Below, one piece after another: positions 8,557 to 17,600 of a DNA stretch of 61,982 nt. Both the position numbers and the translations under genes were made by a program. Within the stretch, counting starts at the first letter, position 1. Each line of letters opens with the position of its first letter. The DNA comes from Streptomyces sp. CB02056 (lineage in GTDB: Bacteria > Actinomycetota > Actinomycetes > Streptomycetales > Streptomycetaceae), in assembly GCF_001905545.1 (NCBI RefSeq), contig NZ_LIPD01000028.1, positions 1-61,982 on the forward strand. The letters run 5' to 3'. A model generated the notes under the pieces. It saw nothing but the letters and a program-made list of their open reading frames with translations. It searched no databases and was not told where the DNA came from.

Positions 8557-9815
8557 GCGACCTGACCGCACCGGGGTTCCCGGAGGAGGAGGTCCGGAGG
8601 CGGGCCCGGGCCGGGGCGGCCGCCGTGTTCCCGCCCGCCGAGGAGTACGGGCGGGTGCTGTTCGGCGCCGGCGCGGCCGAGGAGGCACAGCCGTCCGACG
8701 CCCTCGACGCCCTGCGGATCGTCCCGCCGCTGTTCCTGCCGCAGCGGCTCGCCAAGCTGATCGACCTGGGCCGCGAGCCCGACTACCGAGACGTCGAACT
8801 CGCCACCACCATCGGCGGGTTCGCCTCCGCGCTGCCGGTGTACGTCTCCGCGACCGGCTCCACCCGGGCGGCCGGCGGCGACCTCGGACTGGCCCTCAGC
8901 CGGCAGGCCGGGGCGCTCGGGATCCCGATGGTGATCGGCGAGAACGTGGTGCCGGTCAACGGCTACGGCCGGCTCGGCGAGGCCGCCGACCGCACCCTGC
9001 TCGGCCGGCTGCGCGCCTACGGCGAGGAACTCCCGGACGGGCTCGGCGGGGTGGCCGTCCAGCAGAGCACCGAGGACGCCGACGCCGAGGTGTGGAACCT
9101 CGTCCACAGCGACCCGGCCGCCCTGCCGCTGCTCGAATCCGGGCGGCTGGCCTTCGAGTTGAAGGTCGGCCAGGGCGCCAAACCGGGCCTGGGCGGGATG
9201 ACCGTGCTGGACGCGGAGGCCGCCGCCGCGCTCGGCGACCGCTTCGGGCTCGACCCGCTGTTCGGCGACGGGCGGGTGCTGCGCGCCGCCACCCCGGGCA
9301 CCTTCACCGCGGAGATCCTGCGCCAGCAGATCCGGCTGATGCGCAACAACTACCCGCGGGTGCGGATCTGGGTGAAGCTCTACCCCGGCCGGGACGTGGC
9401 CGAGGCCGCCCGGGTGGCGCACGAGGCCGGGGCGGACGCCGTCGTGGTGGACGGCGCGGAGGGCGGCACCGGCTGGGCGCCGGGGGTGTTCCTGCCGCAC
9501 GTCGGCCTGCCGCTCGCGGAGTGCCTGCGCCGGCTGGCGGTCGTGCCGCCGCCCTGCCTGCTGGTCTCCGGGCGGATCTGGGAGGGCGCCCGGACGGTCA
9601 AGAGCCTGGCGCTGGGGGCCCGCGCGGTGGGCCTCGGGCGGGCGGCGCTGCTCGCCGTCGCGGAGGACCGGGAATCCGGGCTCCGCCGTTTCACGGAATG
9701 CCTGGCGCTGGAACTCCGGCTGCTGATCAGCGCGCTCGGGAAGTACTCCCCGGAGGCCCTGGAAGAGGCGGACGTCTGGTCCCCCGGGAATTCCGGAATC
9801 CCCCTCGGCCGGTAG
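8553..9815 (+). CDS. Stand-alone glutamate-synthase-type FMN-binding protein
   Basis: This 420-residue protein resembles the FMN/synthase half of glutamate synthase (GltB). It has an alpha/beta-barrel with the block KVGQGAKPGLGG (about residue 205), VKLYPGRDVAEAARV, and the phosphate-binding region VVVDGAEGGTGWAP (about residues 295-310). The glutaminase domain of GltB is absent. The Cys cluster that binds the 3Fe-4S centre in classical GltB is not recognisable. It may therefore use free ammonia, or have been repurposed as an FMN oxidoreductase or aminating enzyme. It overlaps the AsnRS-like gene (ATGA), so the two are likely made together. Possible roles are supply of glutamate to the mutase or of nitrogen for amide formation. 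The exact reaction is not evident from sequence. Confidence 0.7.
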   Translation: MSDLTAPGFPEEEVRRRARAGAAAVFPPAEEYGRVLFGAGAAEEAQPSDALDALRIVPPLFLPQRLAKLIDLGREPDYRDVELATTIGGFASALPVYVSATGSTRAAGGDLGLALSRQAGALGIPMVIGENVVPVNGYGRLGEAADRTLLGRLRAYGEELPDGLGGVAVQQSTEDADAEVWNLVHSDPAALPLLESGRLAFELKVGQGAKPGLGGMTVLDAEAAAALGDRFGLDPLFGDGRVLRAATPGTFTAEILRQQIRLMRNNYPRVRIWVKLYPGRDVAEAARVAHEAGADAVVVDGAEGGTGWAPGVFLPHVGLPLAECLRRLAVVPPPCLLVSGRIWEGARTVKSLALGARAVGLGRAALLAVAEDRESGLRRFTECLALELRLLISALGKYSPEALEEADVWSPGNSGIPLGR

Positions 9816-9848
9816 CCCTGGCCTGCTCGGGAAGCGGCAGAAGGAAAC

Positions 9849-9903
9849 TGCCGACTTCCTTCCGCCCGTTCTGCCGATAGGGCCTTCGTAATCCCCCTAT
9901 CGC
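9849..9903 (+). promoter_or_regulatory. Putative SARP-type promoter of NRPS operon 1
   Basis: Direct repeats TGCCGAC (9849), TCCGCCC (9861) and TGCCGAT (9872) are 12 and 11 bp apart. The last starts exactly 26 nt before the -10-like TATCGC (9898-9903). Geometry matches the promoters at 5454-5527 and 22991-23045. The leader to the ATG at 9939 is about 35 nt. Confidence 0.55.
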
Positions 9904-9938
9904 CTTCTTCGCCGATTCCTCTCACGATCTGGGGCTGG

Positions 9939-12900
9939 ATGATGTCCTCTCGCGGTTTTCCCGTCGAATTCACGGCGCCCGCATTCGCGCCGTTCGCCTC
10001 CGCCGTCGCGCGCTTCCCGGAGCGGCCGGCCGTCCGGGCCGGGGCCCGGACCGTCAGCTACCGGGAGCTGGACGGACTGAGCGCCGCCCTCGCCGCCCGG
10101 CTCGCCCCCGGGCGGACGGTCGCCGTGACCGGCCGCGACCGGCTGGACCACGTGGTCGCGCTGCTGGCGGCGCTGCGGGCGGGGGCCACCTACCTGCCGC
10201 TGGACCGGGAGGCGCCCGAGGAGCGCAACCGCTGGATCGTCGAGGACGCCGGGGCCGGGCTCGCCCTCGACGGCGAGGAGCTCACCGAGCTCGGCGAAGG
10301 GAAGGGCGCGGGCGCGGGCGCCGGCTATGTCATCTACACCTCCGGCACCACCGGCCGCCCCAAGGGCGTGCACGTCCCGCTCGCGGCCCTGACCGGCCAC
10401 CTGGCCGGCGTGGTCGAGGCCCTCGGCCTGACCGAGCGGGACGTGGTGCTGCAGTTCGCCCGTCCGACCGTGGACGTGGCCGTGGAGCAGGTGCTCGGCG
10501 CGCTGTCCGCCGGGGCCTGCCTGGTCCTGCCGGAGCAGCGGCTGCTCGCCCCGGCCGCGCTGCTGGAGCTGCTGGACGCCGAGGGCGTCACCGTCGCCAA
10601 CCTGGCCGCGGGCTACTTCCAGGACGTGGTGGCGGCGCTGGGCGGCCGGGTGCCGCGCACCCTGCGGCTGATGGTCTCCGGCAGCGACAAGCTGGAGCCG
10701 GCCACCGCCGCCGCCTGGTGGGCGGCGACCGGGGTGCCGCTGCTGAACGCGTACGGTCCGACCGAGACGGTGGTCACCGCCACCGTCCACCGGCTCGACG
10801 GCGGGCAGGAGCAGCCGGGCGCCCGGGTGCCGATCGGCACCGCCGTCGGCGGGCGGCTGCTGCACGTGCTCGACGAGCGGCTGCGGCCGGTGCCGCCCGG
10901 CGAGGCCGGCGAACTGTACGTCGGCGGGCCGCTGTTGGCCTCCGGCTACCTCGGCCGCCCGGGCCTGACCGCCGGCCGCTTCGTCGCCGACCCGTTCGCG
11001 GACCCGGACGGCCCCGGGGGAGCCCGGATGTACCGCACCGGCGACCTGGTGCGCCGAGCCACCGGGGAGGGCCCGCTGGAGTTCCTCGGCCGCACCGACC
11101 ACCAGGTGAAGATCCGCGGCTTCCGGGTCGAGCCCGGGGAGGTCGAGCAGGTGCTGGCCGGCCACCCCGGCGTCACCGGCTGCGTGGTGGTGGCGCACGA
11201 GGGCCGGCTGGCCGCGTACGTCACCGGCGCCGCGCCGGGGTACGCCGAGGCCCGGGCCTGGCTGGCCGAGCGGCTGCCCGAGCACATGGTCCCGGCGACG
11301 CTCACCGTGCTGGAGGCCTTCCCGCTGACGGCCGGCGGCAAGGTGGACCGCGCGGCGCTGCCCGAGCCGCGGACGGCGCCGGAGGGCAGGGCGGCCGGCC
11401 GCCCGCCGCGCACCCCCGCCGAGCAGCTGATCGCGGCGGTCTGGGCGGACGTGCTCGGGGTGCCGGAGGTCGGCGCCGACGACAACTTCTTCCACCTGGG
11501 CGGCGATTCGCTGACCGCCGTCCGGGTGGTGGGCCGGGTCTTCGACGTCTTCGGCATGGTGTCGCCGTACACCATCTTCGACGCGCCGACCCTGGCCGGG
11601 TTCGCCGCCGCGGTGACCTCCGCGACCGGCGGCGCGCGCCCGGCCCCGGTGCGCTCGGGCGCCGCCGAGGCCCCGCTGTCGAAGTTCCAGCGCGGCCTGT
11701 GGTTCCTCGACCAGTGGAACCCGGACGCGCCGACCTACGTGGTGCCCTGGGTGTTCCGCTTCTCCGGGCCGGTCGACCCCGAGCTGCTGCGCCGGGCGCT
11801 GGCGGGGGTGGTGGAGCGGCACGAGAGCCTGCGGACCACCTTCGAGCTCGCCGAGGACGGCCCGCGCCAGGTCGTCCACCCCTCCGTGGAGCTGCCGTTC
11901 ACGCTCACCGAGACCACCGCCGACCGGGTGGACGAGCTGGTCGCCGAGGCCGCGCTGGAGCCCTTCGACCTGGCGCGGGGGCCGCTGGTGCGGGCCCGGG
12001 TCTTCCGGGCCGGCGGGGCGACCACGCTGCTGCTGCTCCTCCACCACATCGTCTGGGACGAGGGCTCGCTGCCCGTGCTGGAGGCCGAAATCCAGGAGCT
12101 GTACGCCGCGCTGGCCGAGGGCCGCCCGGCCGAGCTGCCGGAACTCGCCGTCCAGTACGGCGACTACGCCGCCTGGCAGTACCAGGACGACACCGCGGAG
12201 AAGCAACTCGACTACTGGCGCGAGCAGTTGCGCGACGCGCCGACCACCGACGCGCTGGCGCCGGACCGCCCCCGCCCCGAGGAGCAGGCCTTCCGGGGCG
12301 CCTTCCACCGCTTCGCCATGCCCGGCCCGGTGGCCGAGGCCGTCCGGGCGCTCGCCCGCAGCGAGGACGCCACCCCCTTCATGGTGCTGCTGGCCGGGCT
12401 GGCGCTCACCCTGCACCGCCGCTCCGGGCAGCACGACCTGGTCCTCGGCTCGCCGGTGAACGCCCGCGGCCGGGCCGAACTCGACGGCCTGATCGGCTAC
12501 TTCGTCAACCTGCTGCCGCTGCGGCTGAAGCTGGAGGAGGGCGCCTCCTTCCGCGAGCTGGTCCGGCACGTGCGCGAGGTGTCGATCGGCGGCTACCGGC
12601 ACCAGGAGGTGCCCTTCGACGACATCGCGAACGCCGTGCTCGACGAGCGCCCCGAGGACCGCAACCCGCTCTGCCAGGTGCTGCTGGAGCTGCACCCGCT
12701 GGACCCCCGGCCGTTCACGGTCGGCGGGCACGCCGTCACCCGCTCCCTGCACTCCAACCCGGTCTCCCGCTTCGACCTGTCCGTCTCGGTGGACGACCTC
12801 GGCACCGGCTTCACCGGCCGCTTCGAGTACGACAGCGACCTCTTCGACCCGGCCACCATGGCCGGCCTGTGCGAGGAGTGGCTGGGCACCCTGGCCGCCG

Positions 12901-14666
12901 CCGTCGAGGTGCCGGTGCACGCCCTGTTCGAGGCGCGGGCCGCCCGCGAGCCGGGCGCCGTCGCCCTGGTGTCCGGCGAACGGACGGTCGGGTACGGCGA
13001 GTTGAACGCCGCCGCGAACCGGCTCGCCCGCCACCTGGCGGGCCGGGGCATCGGCCGCGGCGACACCGTCGCCGTGCTGACCGAGCGCGGTCCGGAGCTG
13101 GTCACCGCCCTGCTGGCGGCCCTCAAGACCGGCGCCGCCTACACCCTGCTCGACCCGGACTTCCCGGCCGAGCGGCTGGCCGGCGCCGTCGCCGACACCG
13201 GCGCCGCCACGGTGGTCACCCACCGGCGCGCCACCGTGCCGTTCGCCGTCCCCGGCCAGGTGGACCTGGACGCCTCGGCCGCCGACCTGGCCCGGTACCC
13301 GGCCCACGACCTCGGCCTGCCGGTCGACGGCGCCGACCTCGCCACCGTGATGTTCACCTCCGGCTCCACCGGCCGCCCCAAGGGCGTCGCCGTCCCGCAC
13401 CGCGCGCTCACCACCACCTACCTCGGCCAGGACTACGCCCGCTTCGGCCCCGACGAGGTCTGGCTGCAGTGCTCGCCGGTCTCCTGGGACGCCTTCGCGC
13501 TGGAGCTGTACGGCGCGCTCTGCTTCGGCGGCACCTGCGTCCTCCAGCCCGGTCAGCGCCCCGACCCGCAGACCGTCGCCGAGCTGACCCGCCGCCACGG
13601 CGTCACCCAACTCCAGCTCTCCGCCAGCCTGTTCAACTTCCTACTGGAGGAGTTCCCGGAGACCTACGACGGCCTGAAGCTCGCCTTCACGGCCGGCGAG
13701 CGGGCCTCCACCACCCATGTCGCCAAGGCCCTGGAGGCCTACCCGGGGCTGGTCGTCGCCAACGGCTACGGCCCGGTGGAGAGCCTCGGCCTGACCACCT
13801 GCCACCGGGTCGGCCCCGCCGACGCCGCCGGCGGCTCCATCCCGATCGGCGTCGCGCTGCACGGCAAGGGCGTCCTCGTCCTGGACGAGCGGCTGCGCCC
13901 CGTCGCGCCCGGGGTGACCGGCGAGCTGTACGCCACCGGCGGCGGCCTCGCCCACGGCTACCTCGGCCGGCCCGGCCTGACCGCCGAACGCTTCGTCGCC
14001 TCCCCGTACGGCGCCCCCGGCGAGCGCCTCTACCGCACCGGCGACCTCGGCCACCGCACCGCCGAGGGCCTGCTGGAGGTCACCGGCCGGATCGACGACC
14101 AGGTCAAGATCCGGGGCTTCCGGGTCGAACCCGGCGAGATCGAGGACGCGCTCACCCGCCACCCGGCCGTCCGGGAGGCCGCCGTCGCCGTCCACGAGCC
14201 CGCCCCCGGCGACCGCCGGCTCGCCGCCTACGTCACCGTCGCCGCCGGCGCCCCCGGCCCGGACGCCCTGCTCGACCACCTGGCCGGCCTGCTGCCCGAG
14301 CACATGCTGCCCGCGACCCTGGACGTCCTGGACGCGCTGCCGCTCAACCACAACGGCAAGGTGGACCGCAAGGCGCTGCCCGCCCCCGCCGGGCGCCCGG
14401 CCGCAGCCGACGAGGACGCGACGGCCGACGAGGCCGCCGACCCGCTGACCGAGGCCGAACGCCTGGTCGCCGAGGCGGTGCGCGAGGTGCTCGACCTCGC
14501 CGAGGTCGGCCGCGAGGACAACTTCTTCCGGATCGGCGGCAACTCGCTGGCCGCCGTCCGGGTCGCGATGCGGCTGTCCCGGGAGACCGGCAGCCGCGTC
14601 CCCCCGCAACTGGTGTTCCGGGCCCGGACCGTGAGCGCCATCGCCGAACGGCTGGCCGCCCGGTGA
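9939..14666 (+). CDS. NRPS, initiation and second module: A-T-C-A-T
   Basis: 1575 residues. A1 about 10-475; carrier T1 about 490-555 with DNFFHLGGDSL; C2 about 577-985; A2 about 985-1480; T2 about 1495-1570 with DNFFRIGGNSL. The protein starts directly with an adenylation domain and no starter C, so the peptide should begin with a free amino acid rather than a fatty acyl group. The C2 active site reads HHIVWDE, with Glu in place of the last Gly of HHxxxDG. By-eye pocket residues are DVENMSAVTK (A1) and DALQFAGGLK (A2). I do not recognise either as a standard code, and A1 has a diverged region around its pocket start. Two ATGs (9939, 9942) are adjacent. The next NRPS begins 32 bp after the stop. 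Confidence 0.93.
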   Translation: MMSSRGFPVEFTAPAFAPFASAVARFPERPAVRAGARTVSYRELDGLSAALAARLAPGRTVAVTGRDRLDHVVALLAALRAGATYLPLDREAPEERNRWIVEDAGAGLALDGEELTELGEGKGAGAGAGYVIYTSGTTGRPKGVHVPLAALTGHLAGVVEALGLTERDVVLQFARPTVDVAVEQVLGALSAGACLVLPEQRLLAPAALLELLDAEGVTVANLAAGYFQDVVAALGGRVPRTLRLMVSGSDKLEPATAAAWWAATGVPLLNAYGPTETVVTATVHRLDGGQEQPGARVPIGTAVGGRLLHVLDERLRPVPPGEAGELYVGGPLLASGYLGRPGLTAGRFVADPFADPDGPGGARMYRTGDLVRRATGEGPLEFLGRTDHQVKIRGFRVEPGEVEQVLAGHPGVTGCVVVAHEGRLAAYVTGAAPGYAEARAWLAERLPEHMVPATLTVLEAFPLTAGGKVDRAALPEPRTAPEGRAAGRPPRTPAEQLIAAVWADVLGVPEVGADDNFFHLGGDSLTAVRVVGRVFDVFGMVSPYTIFDAPTLAGFAAAVTSATGGARPAPVRSGAAEAPLSKFQRGLWFLDQWNPDAPTYVVPWVFRFSGPVDPELLRRALAGVVERHESLRTTFELAEDGPRQVVHPSVELPFTLTETTADRVDELVAEAALEPFDLARGPLVRARVFRAGGATTLLLLLHHIVWDEGSLPVLEAEIQELYAALAEGRPAELPELAVQYGDYAAWQYQDDTAEKQLDYWREQLRDAPTTDALAPDRPRPEEQAFRGAFHRFAMPGPVAEAVRALARSEDATPFMVLLAGLALTLHRRSGQHDLVLGSPVNARGRAELDGLIGYFVNLLPLRLKLEEGASFRELVRHVREVSIGGYRHQEVPFDDIANAVLDERPEDRNPLCQVLLELHPLDPRPFTVGGHAVTRSLHSNPVSRFDLSVSVDDLGTGFTGRFEYDSDLFDPATMAGLCEEWLGTLAAAVEVPVHALFEARAAREPGAVALVSGERTVGYGELNAAANRLARHLAGRGIGRGDTVAVLTERGPELVTALLAALKTGAAYTLLDPDFPAERLAGAVADTGAATVVTHRRATVPFAVPGQVDLDASAADLARYPAHDLGLPVDGADLATVMFTSGSTGRPKGVAVPHRALTTTYLGQDYARFGPDEVWLQCSPVSWDAFALELYGALCFGGTCVLQPGQRPDPQTVAELTRRHGVTQLQLSASLFNFLLEEFPETYDGLKLAFTAGERASTTHVAKALEAYPGLVVANGYGPVESLGLTTCHRVGPADAAGGSIPIGVALHGKGVLVLDERLRPVAPGVTGELYATGGGLAHGYLGRPGLTAERFVASPYGAPGERLYRTGDLGHRTAEGLLEVTGRIDDQVKIRGFRVEPGEIEDALTRHPAVREAAVAVHEPAPGDRRLAAYVTVAAGAPGPDALLDHLAGLLPEHMLPATLDVLDALPLNHNGKVDRKALPAPAGRPAAADEDATADEAADPLTEAERLVAEAVREVLDLAEVGREDNFFRIGGNSLAAVRVAMRLSRETGSRVPPQLVFRARTVSAIAERLAAR

Positions 14667-14698
14667 CCGGCCGCACCGCACACGAAGGGAACGAGGCC

Positions 14699-17600
14699 GT
14701 GAGCCCGTCCGACCACCCGGCGCGCACCGCGCCCGTCTCCGGGCTGCAACGCGGCCTCTGGTTCCTCGACCGCCTCGACCCGAAGGCCGTCACCTACTGC
14801 ACCCCCTGGACCCTCGACGTCACCGGCCCGCTCGACCTCGCGCTGCTCCGACGCGCGCTGGACGCCGTCACCGCCCGGCACGAGACCCTGCGCACCACCT
14901 TCGCGCTGCACCCCGACGGCCCCCGCCAGCACGTGCACCACCGGCTCGCCGTGCCGCTCGCGGAGACCGACCTGCGGGACCACCCCGACCGGGCCGCGCG
15001 CCTGGAGGAGCTGCTCGCCGCCCGCTGCGCCGAGCCCTTCGACCTGGCGGCCGGCCCGCTGCTGCGCGCCGAGGCCTTCCGGCTCGCGGACGAGCGCACC
15101 ACCGTGCTGTTCACCGTCCACCACATCGTCTGGGACGGCTGGTCCGCCGAGGTCTTCGAGCGCGAACTCGCCGAGCTGTACGACGCGGCGCTGCGCGGCC
15201 GGGAGGCCGAACTGCCGGAGCTGACCGTGCAGTACGCCGACCGCGCCGAGGAGGAGCTCGGCACCTCCTACGAGGAGCACCTGACCTACTGGAAGGAGCA
15301 GCTGGACGGCGCCCCCGCGCTGCTGGAGCTGCCCACCGACCGGCCCCGGCCCGCCGAGCGCGGCGCGGCCGGCCGCACCGAGGGGTTCGACCTCGCCCCG
15401 GGGACGGCGGCGCGGGTCCGCGCCCTGGCCGAGACCGAGGGCGTCACCCCGTTCACCGTCCAACTGGCCGCCTTCGCCCTGCTGCTGAACCGCTGGACCG
15501 GCGCCGACGACCTGGTGGTCGGCACCCCGGTCACCACCCGCGACCGGCCCGAACTGGAGCACCTGCTCGGCTACTTCGTCAACCTGCTGCCGCTGCGCCT
15601 GCGGCTCGCGCCCGCGCTGAGCTTCCGGGACCTGCTGGAGCACGTCCAGGACGTCGCCTTCGAGGCGTACGGCTACCTCGATCTGCCCTTCGACCAGATC
15701 GTCGACCGGCTCGGCGCCGCCCGCAGCGCCCAGCACCCGCCGCTGGTCCAGGTGGTGTTCGGCGCCCATGGCGAGGACCGCACCCCGCTGGCGCTCGGCC
15801 CGGCGGCCACCGCCCGCAGCCGGGTGCGCTCCAACGGCACCAGCAAGTTCGACCTCACCTGGTCCGTCTTCGACGGGGGAGACGGCGGCGAGCTGCGCGG
15901 CGAGGCCGAGTACCGCAGCGAGCTGTTCGACGCGGAGACCGTCCACCGGCTGGCCGCCGAGTTCGACGCCCTGCTCACCGCGGCCCTGGACGACCCCGAC
16001 GCCACCGTGCTGCGGCTGACCACCCGCCCCGCCGAGGGGGCCGCGGCCACCGACACCCCCGGCCACTGCCTGCACCACCTGTTCGAACGGGCCGCCGACG
16101 CCCACCCCGACCGGCCCGCCGTCAGCGACCCCGACCGCACCCTGGGCTACGCCGAACTCGACCGCCGGGCCAACCGCCTCGCGCACGCCCTGCGCGCCCG
16201 CGGCGCCGGCCCCGGGGACCGCGTCGGCATGCTGCTGGACCGCACCGCCGACGTCCTGGTCACCGTTCTCGGCGTGCTCAAGACCGGCGCCGCCTACGTG
16301 CCCGTCGACCTGGCCGCCCCCGCCGACCGCGCCGCGCTGGTCTTCGGCGACACCGGCGTCGCCCTGGTCGTCACCGACCGCCCGGACCTGGTGCCCGAAG
16401 GCCCCTGGCAGGCCTACGACCTGACCGCCGAGGCCGCCGACCTGGCCGTCCGCCCCGACACCCGCCCGCCGGCCGCCGGCCGCCCCGGCGACGTCGCCTA
16501 CGTCATCTTCACCTCCGGCTCCACCGGCCGCCCCAAGGGCGTCGCCGTCGCCCACGAGCACGTCAGCCGGCTGATGGCGGACGGCGAGCGGCACTTCGGC
16601 TTCGGTCCGCGGGAGACCTGGACGCTCTTCCACAGCTACGCCTTCGACTGGACGGTCTGGGAGATGTGGGGCGCCCTGCTGCACGGCGCCCGCCTGGTCG
16701 TCGTCCCGTACGTGACCAGCCGCTCGCCGGAGGAGTTCGCCCAGCTGCTGGCGGAGGAGGAGGTCTCGTACCTCTGCCTGACCCCCTCGGCGCTGCGCCA
16801 GTTGGAGCCGGTGCTGCGGCGCAGCCCGCGCGCCCTGCCCGCACTGAAGTGGATCATGCTGGGCGGGGAGGCGCTGGACCCGGCCGTCGTCCAGCGCTGG
16901 TTCGAACTCGACCCGCCGCCCCCGGCCCGGCTGTGCAACCTGTACGGCATCACCGAGACCACCGTCCACGTCACCACCCACGACCTGGCCGGCAGCGCCG
17001 GCTTCGAGCGCAGCCTGATCGGCACGCCGATGCCGCACCTGAGCGCCCAGGTCCTGGACGACTGGCTGCGGCCGGTGCCGCCCGGCGCGGCCGGCGAGCT
17101 GTACATCGGCGGCGGCAGCCTCGCCCACGGCTACTGGGGCCGCCCCGGCCTCACCGCCGGGCGCTTCGTCGCCGACCCGTACGGCCCGCCCGGGGCCCGG
17201 CTCTACCGCACCGGCGACGTCGCCCGGCGGCTGCCCGGCGGCGGGCTGGAGTACATCGGGCGCGCCGACTTCCAGGTCAAGCTGCGCGGCTTCCGGATCG
17301 AGCTCGGCGAGATCGAGAACGCGCTCGCCGCCCACCCGGACGTGGACGCCTGCGTCGTCACCGTGCACGAGGACCGCCTCGCCGCGTACGTCACCGGACG
17401 CGAGCCCGCCGACGTCCGTGCCTTCCTCGGCCGCTCGCTGCCCCCGTACATGGTCCCGGCGAGCTTCACCGTGCTGGAGTCGCTGCCGCTGACCGTCAAC
17501 GGCAAGGTGGACCGCGCCGCGCTGCCCGCCCCCGGCCAGCGCGCCACCGCCACCGGAGGCCGGCACGTCGAGCCGCGCACCCCGGAGGAGGAGGCCTTCG

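Noticed and set aside
9939..10000. Lipopeptide-type starter condensation or acyl-ligase function at the start of the line
   Set aside because: The first domain is an A domain with an Asp at the amino-group-binding position, and no starter C or acyl-AMP ligase gene is in the window.
9897..13610. Long minus-strand frame opposite the first NRPS, and a similar one at 14228-20827
   Set aside because: Both lie antisense to complete A, T and C domains and show only shadow composition.
14663..14665. GTG overlapping the first NRPS stop as start of the second NRPS
   Set aside because: Possible, but no ribosome site is present; GTG 14699 has GAAGGGAACGAGG and lies right before the C domain.
10718..14698. 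Upstream extension of the second NRPS frame through the first NRPS gene
   Set aside because: The extension is Arg/Pro/Gly-rich shadow. Condensation-domain sequence begins only after GTG 14699.
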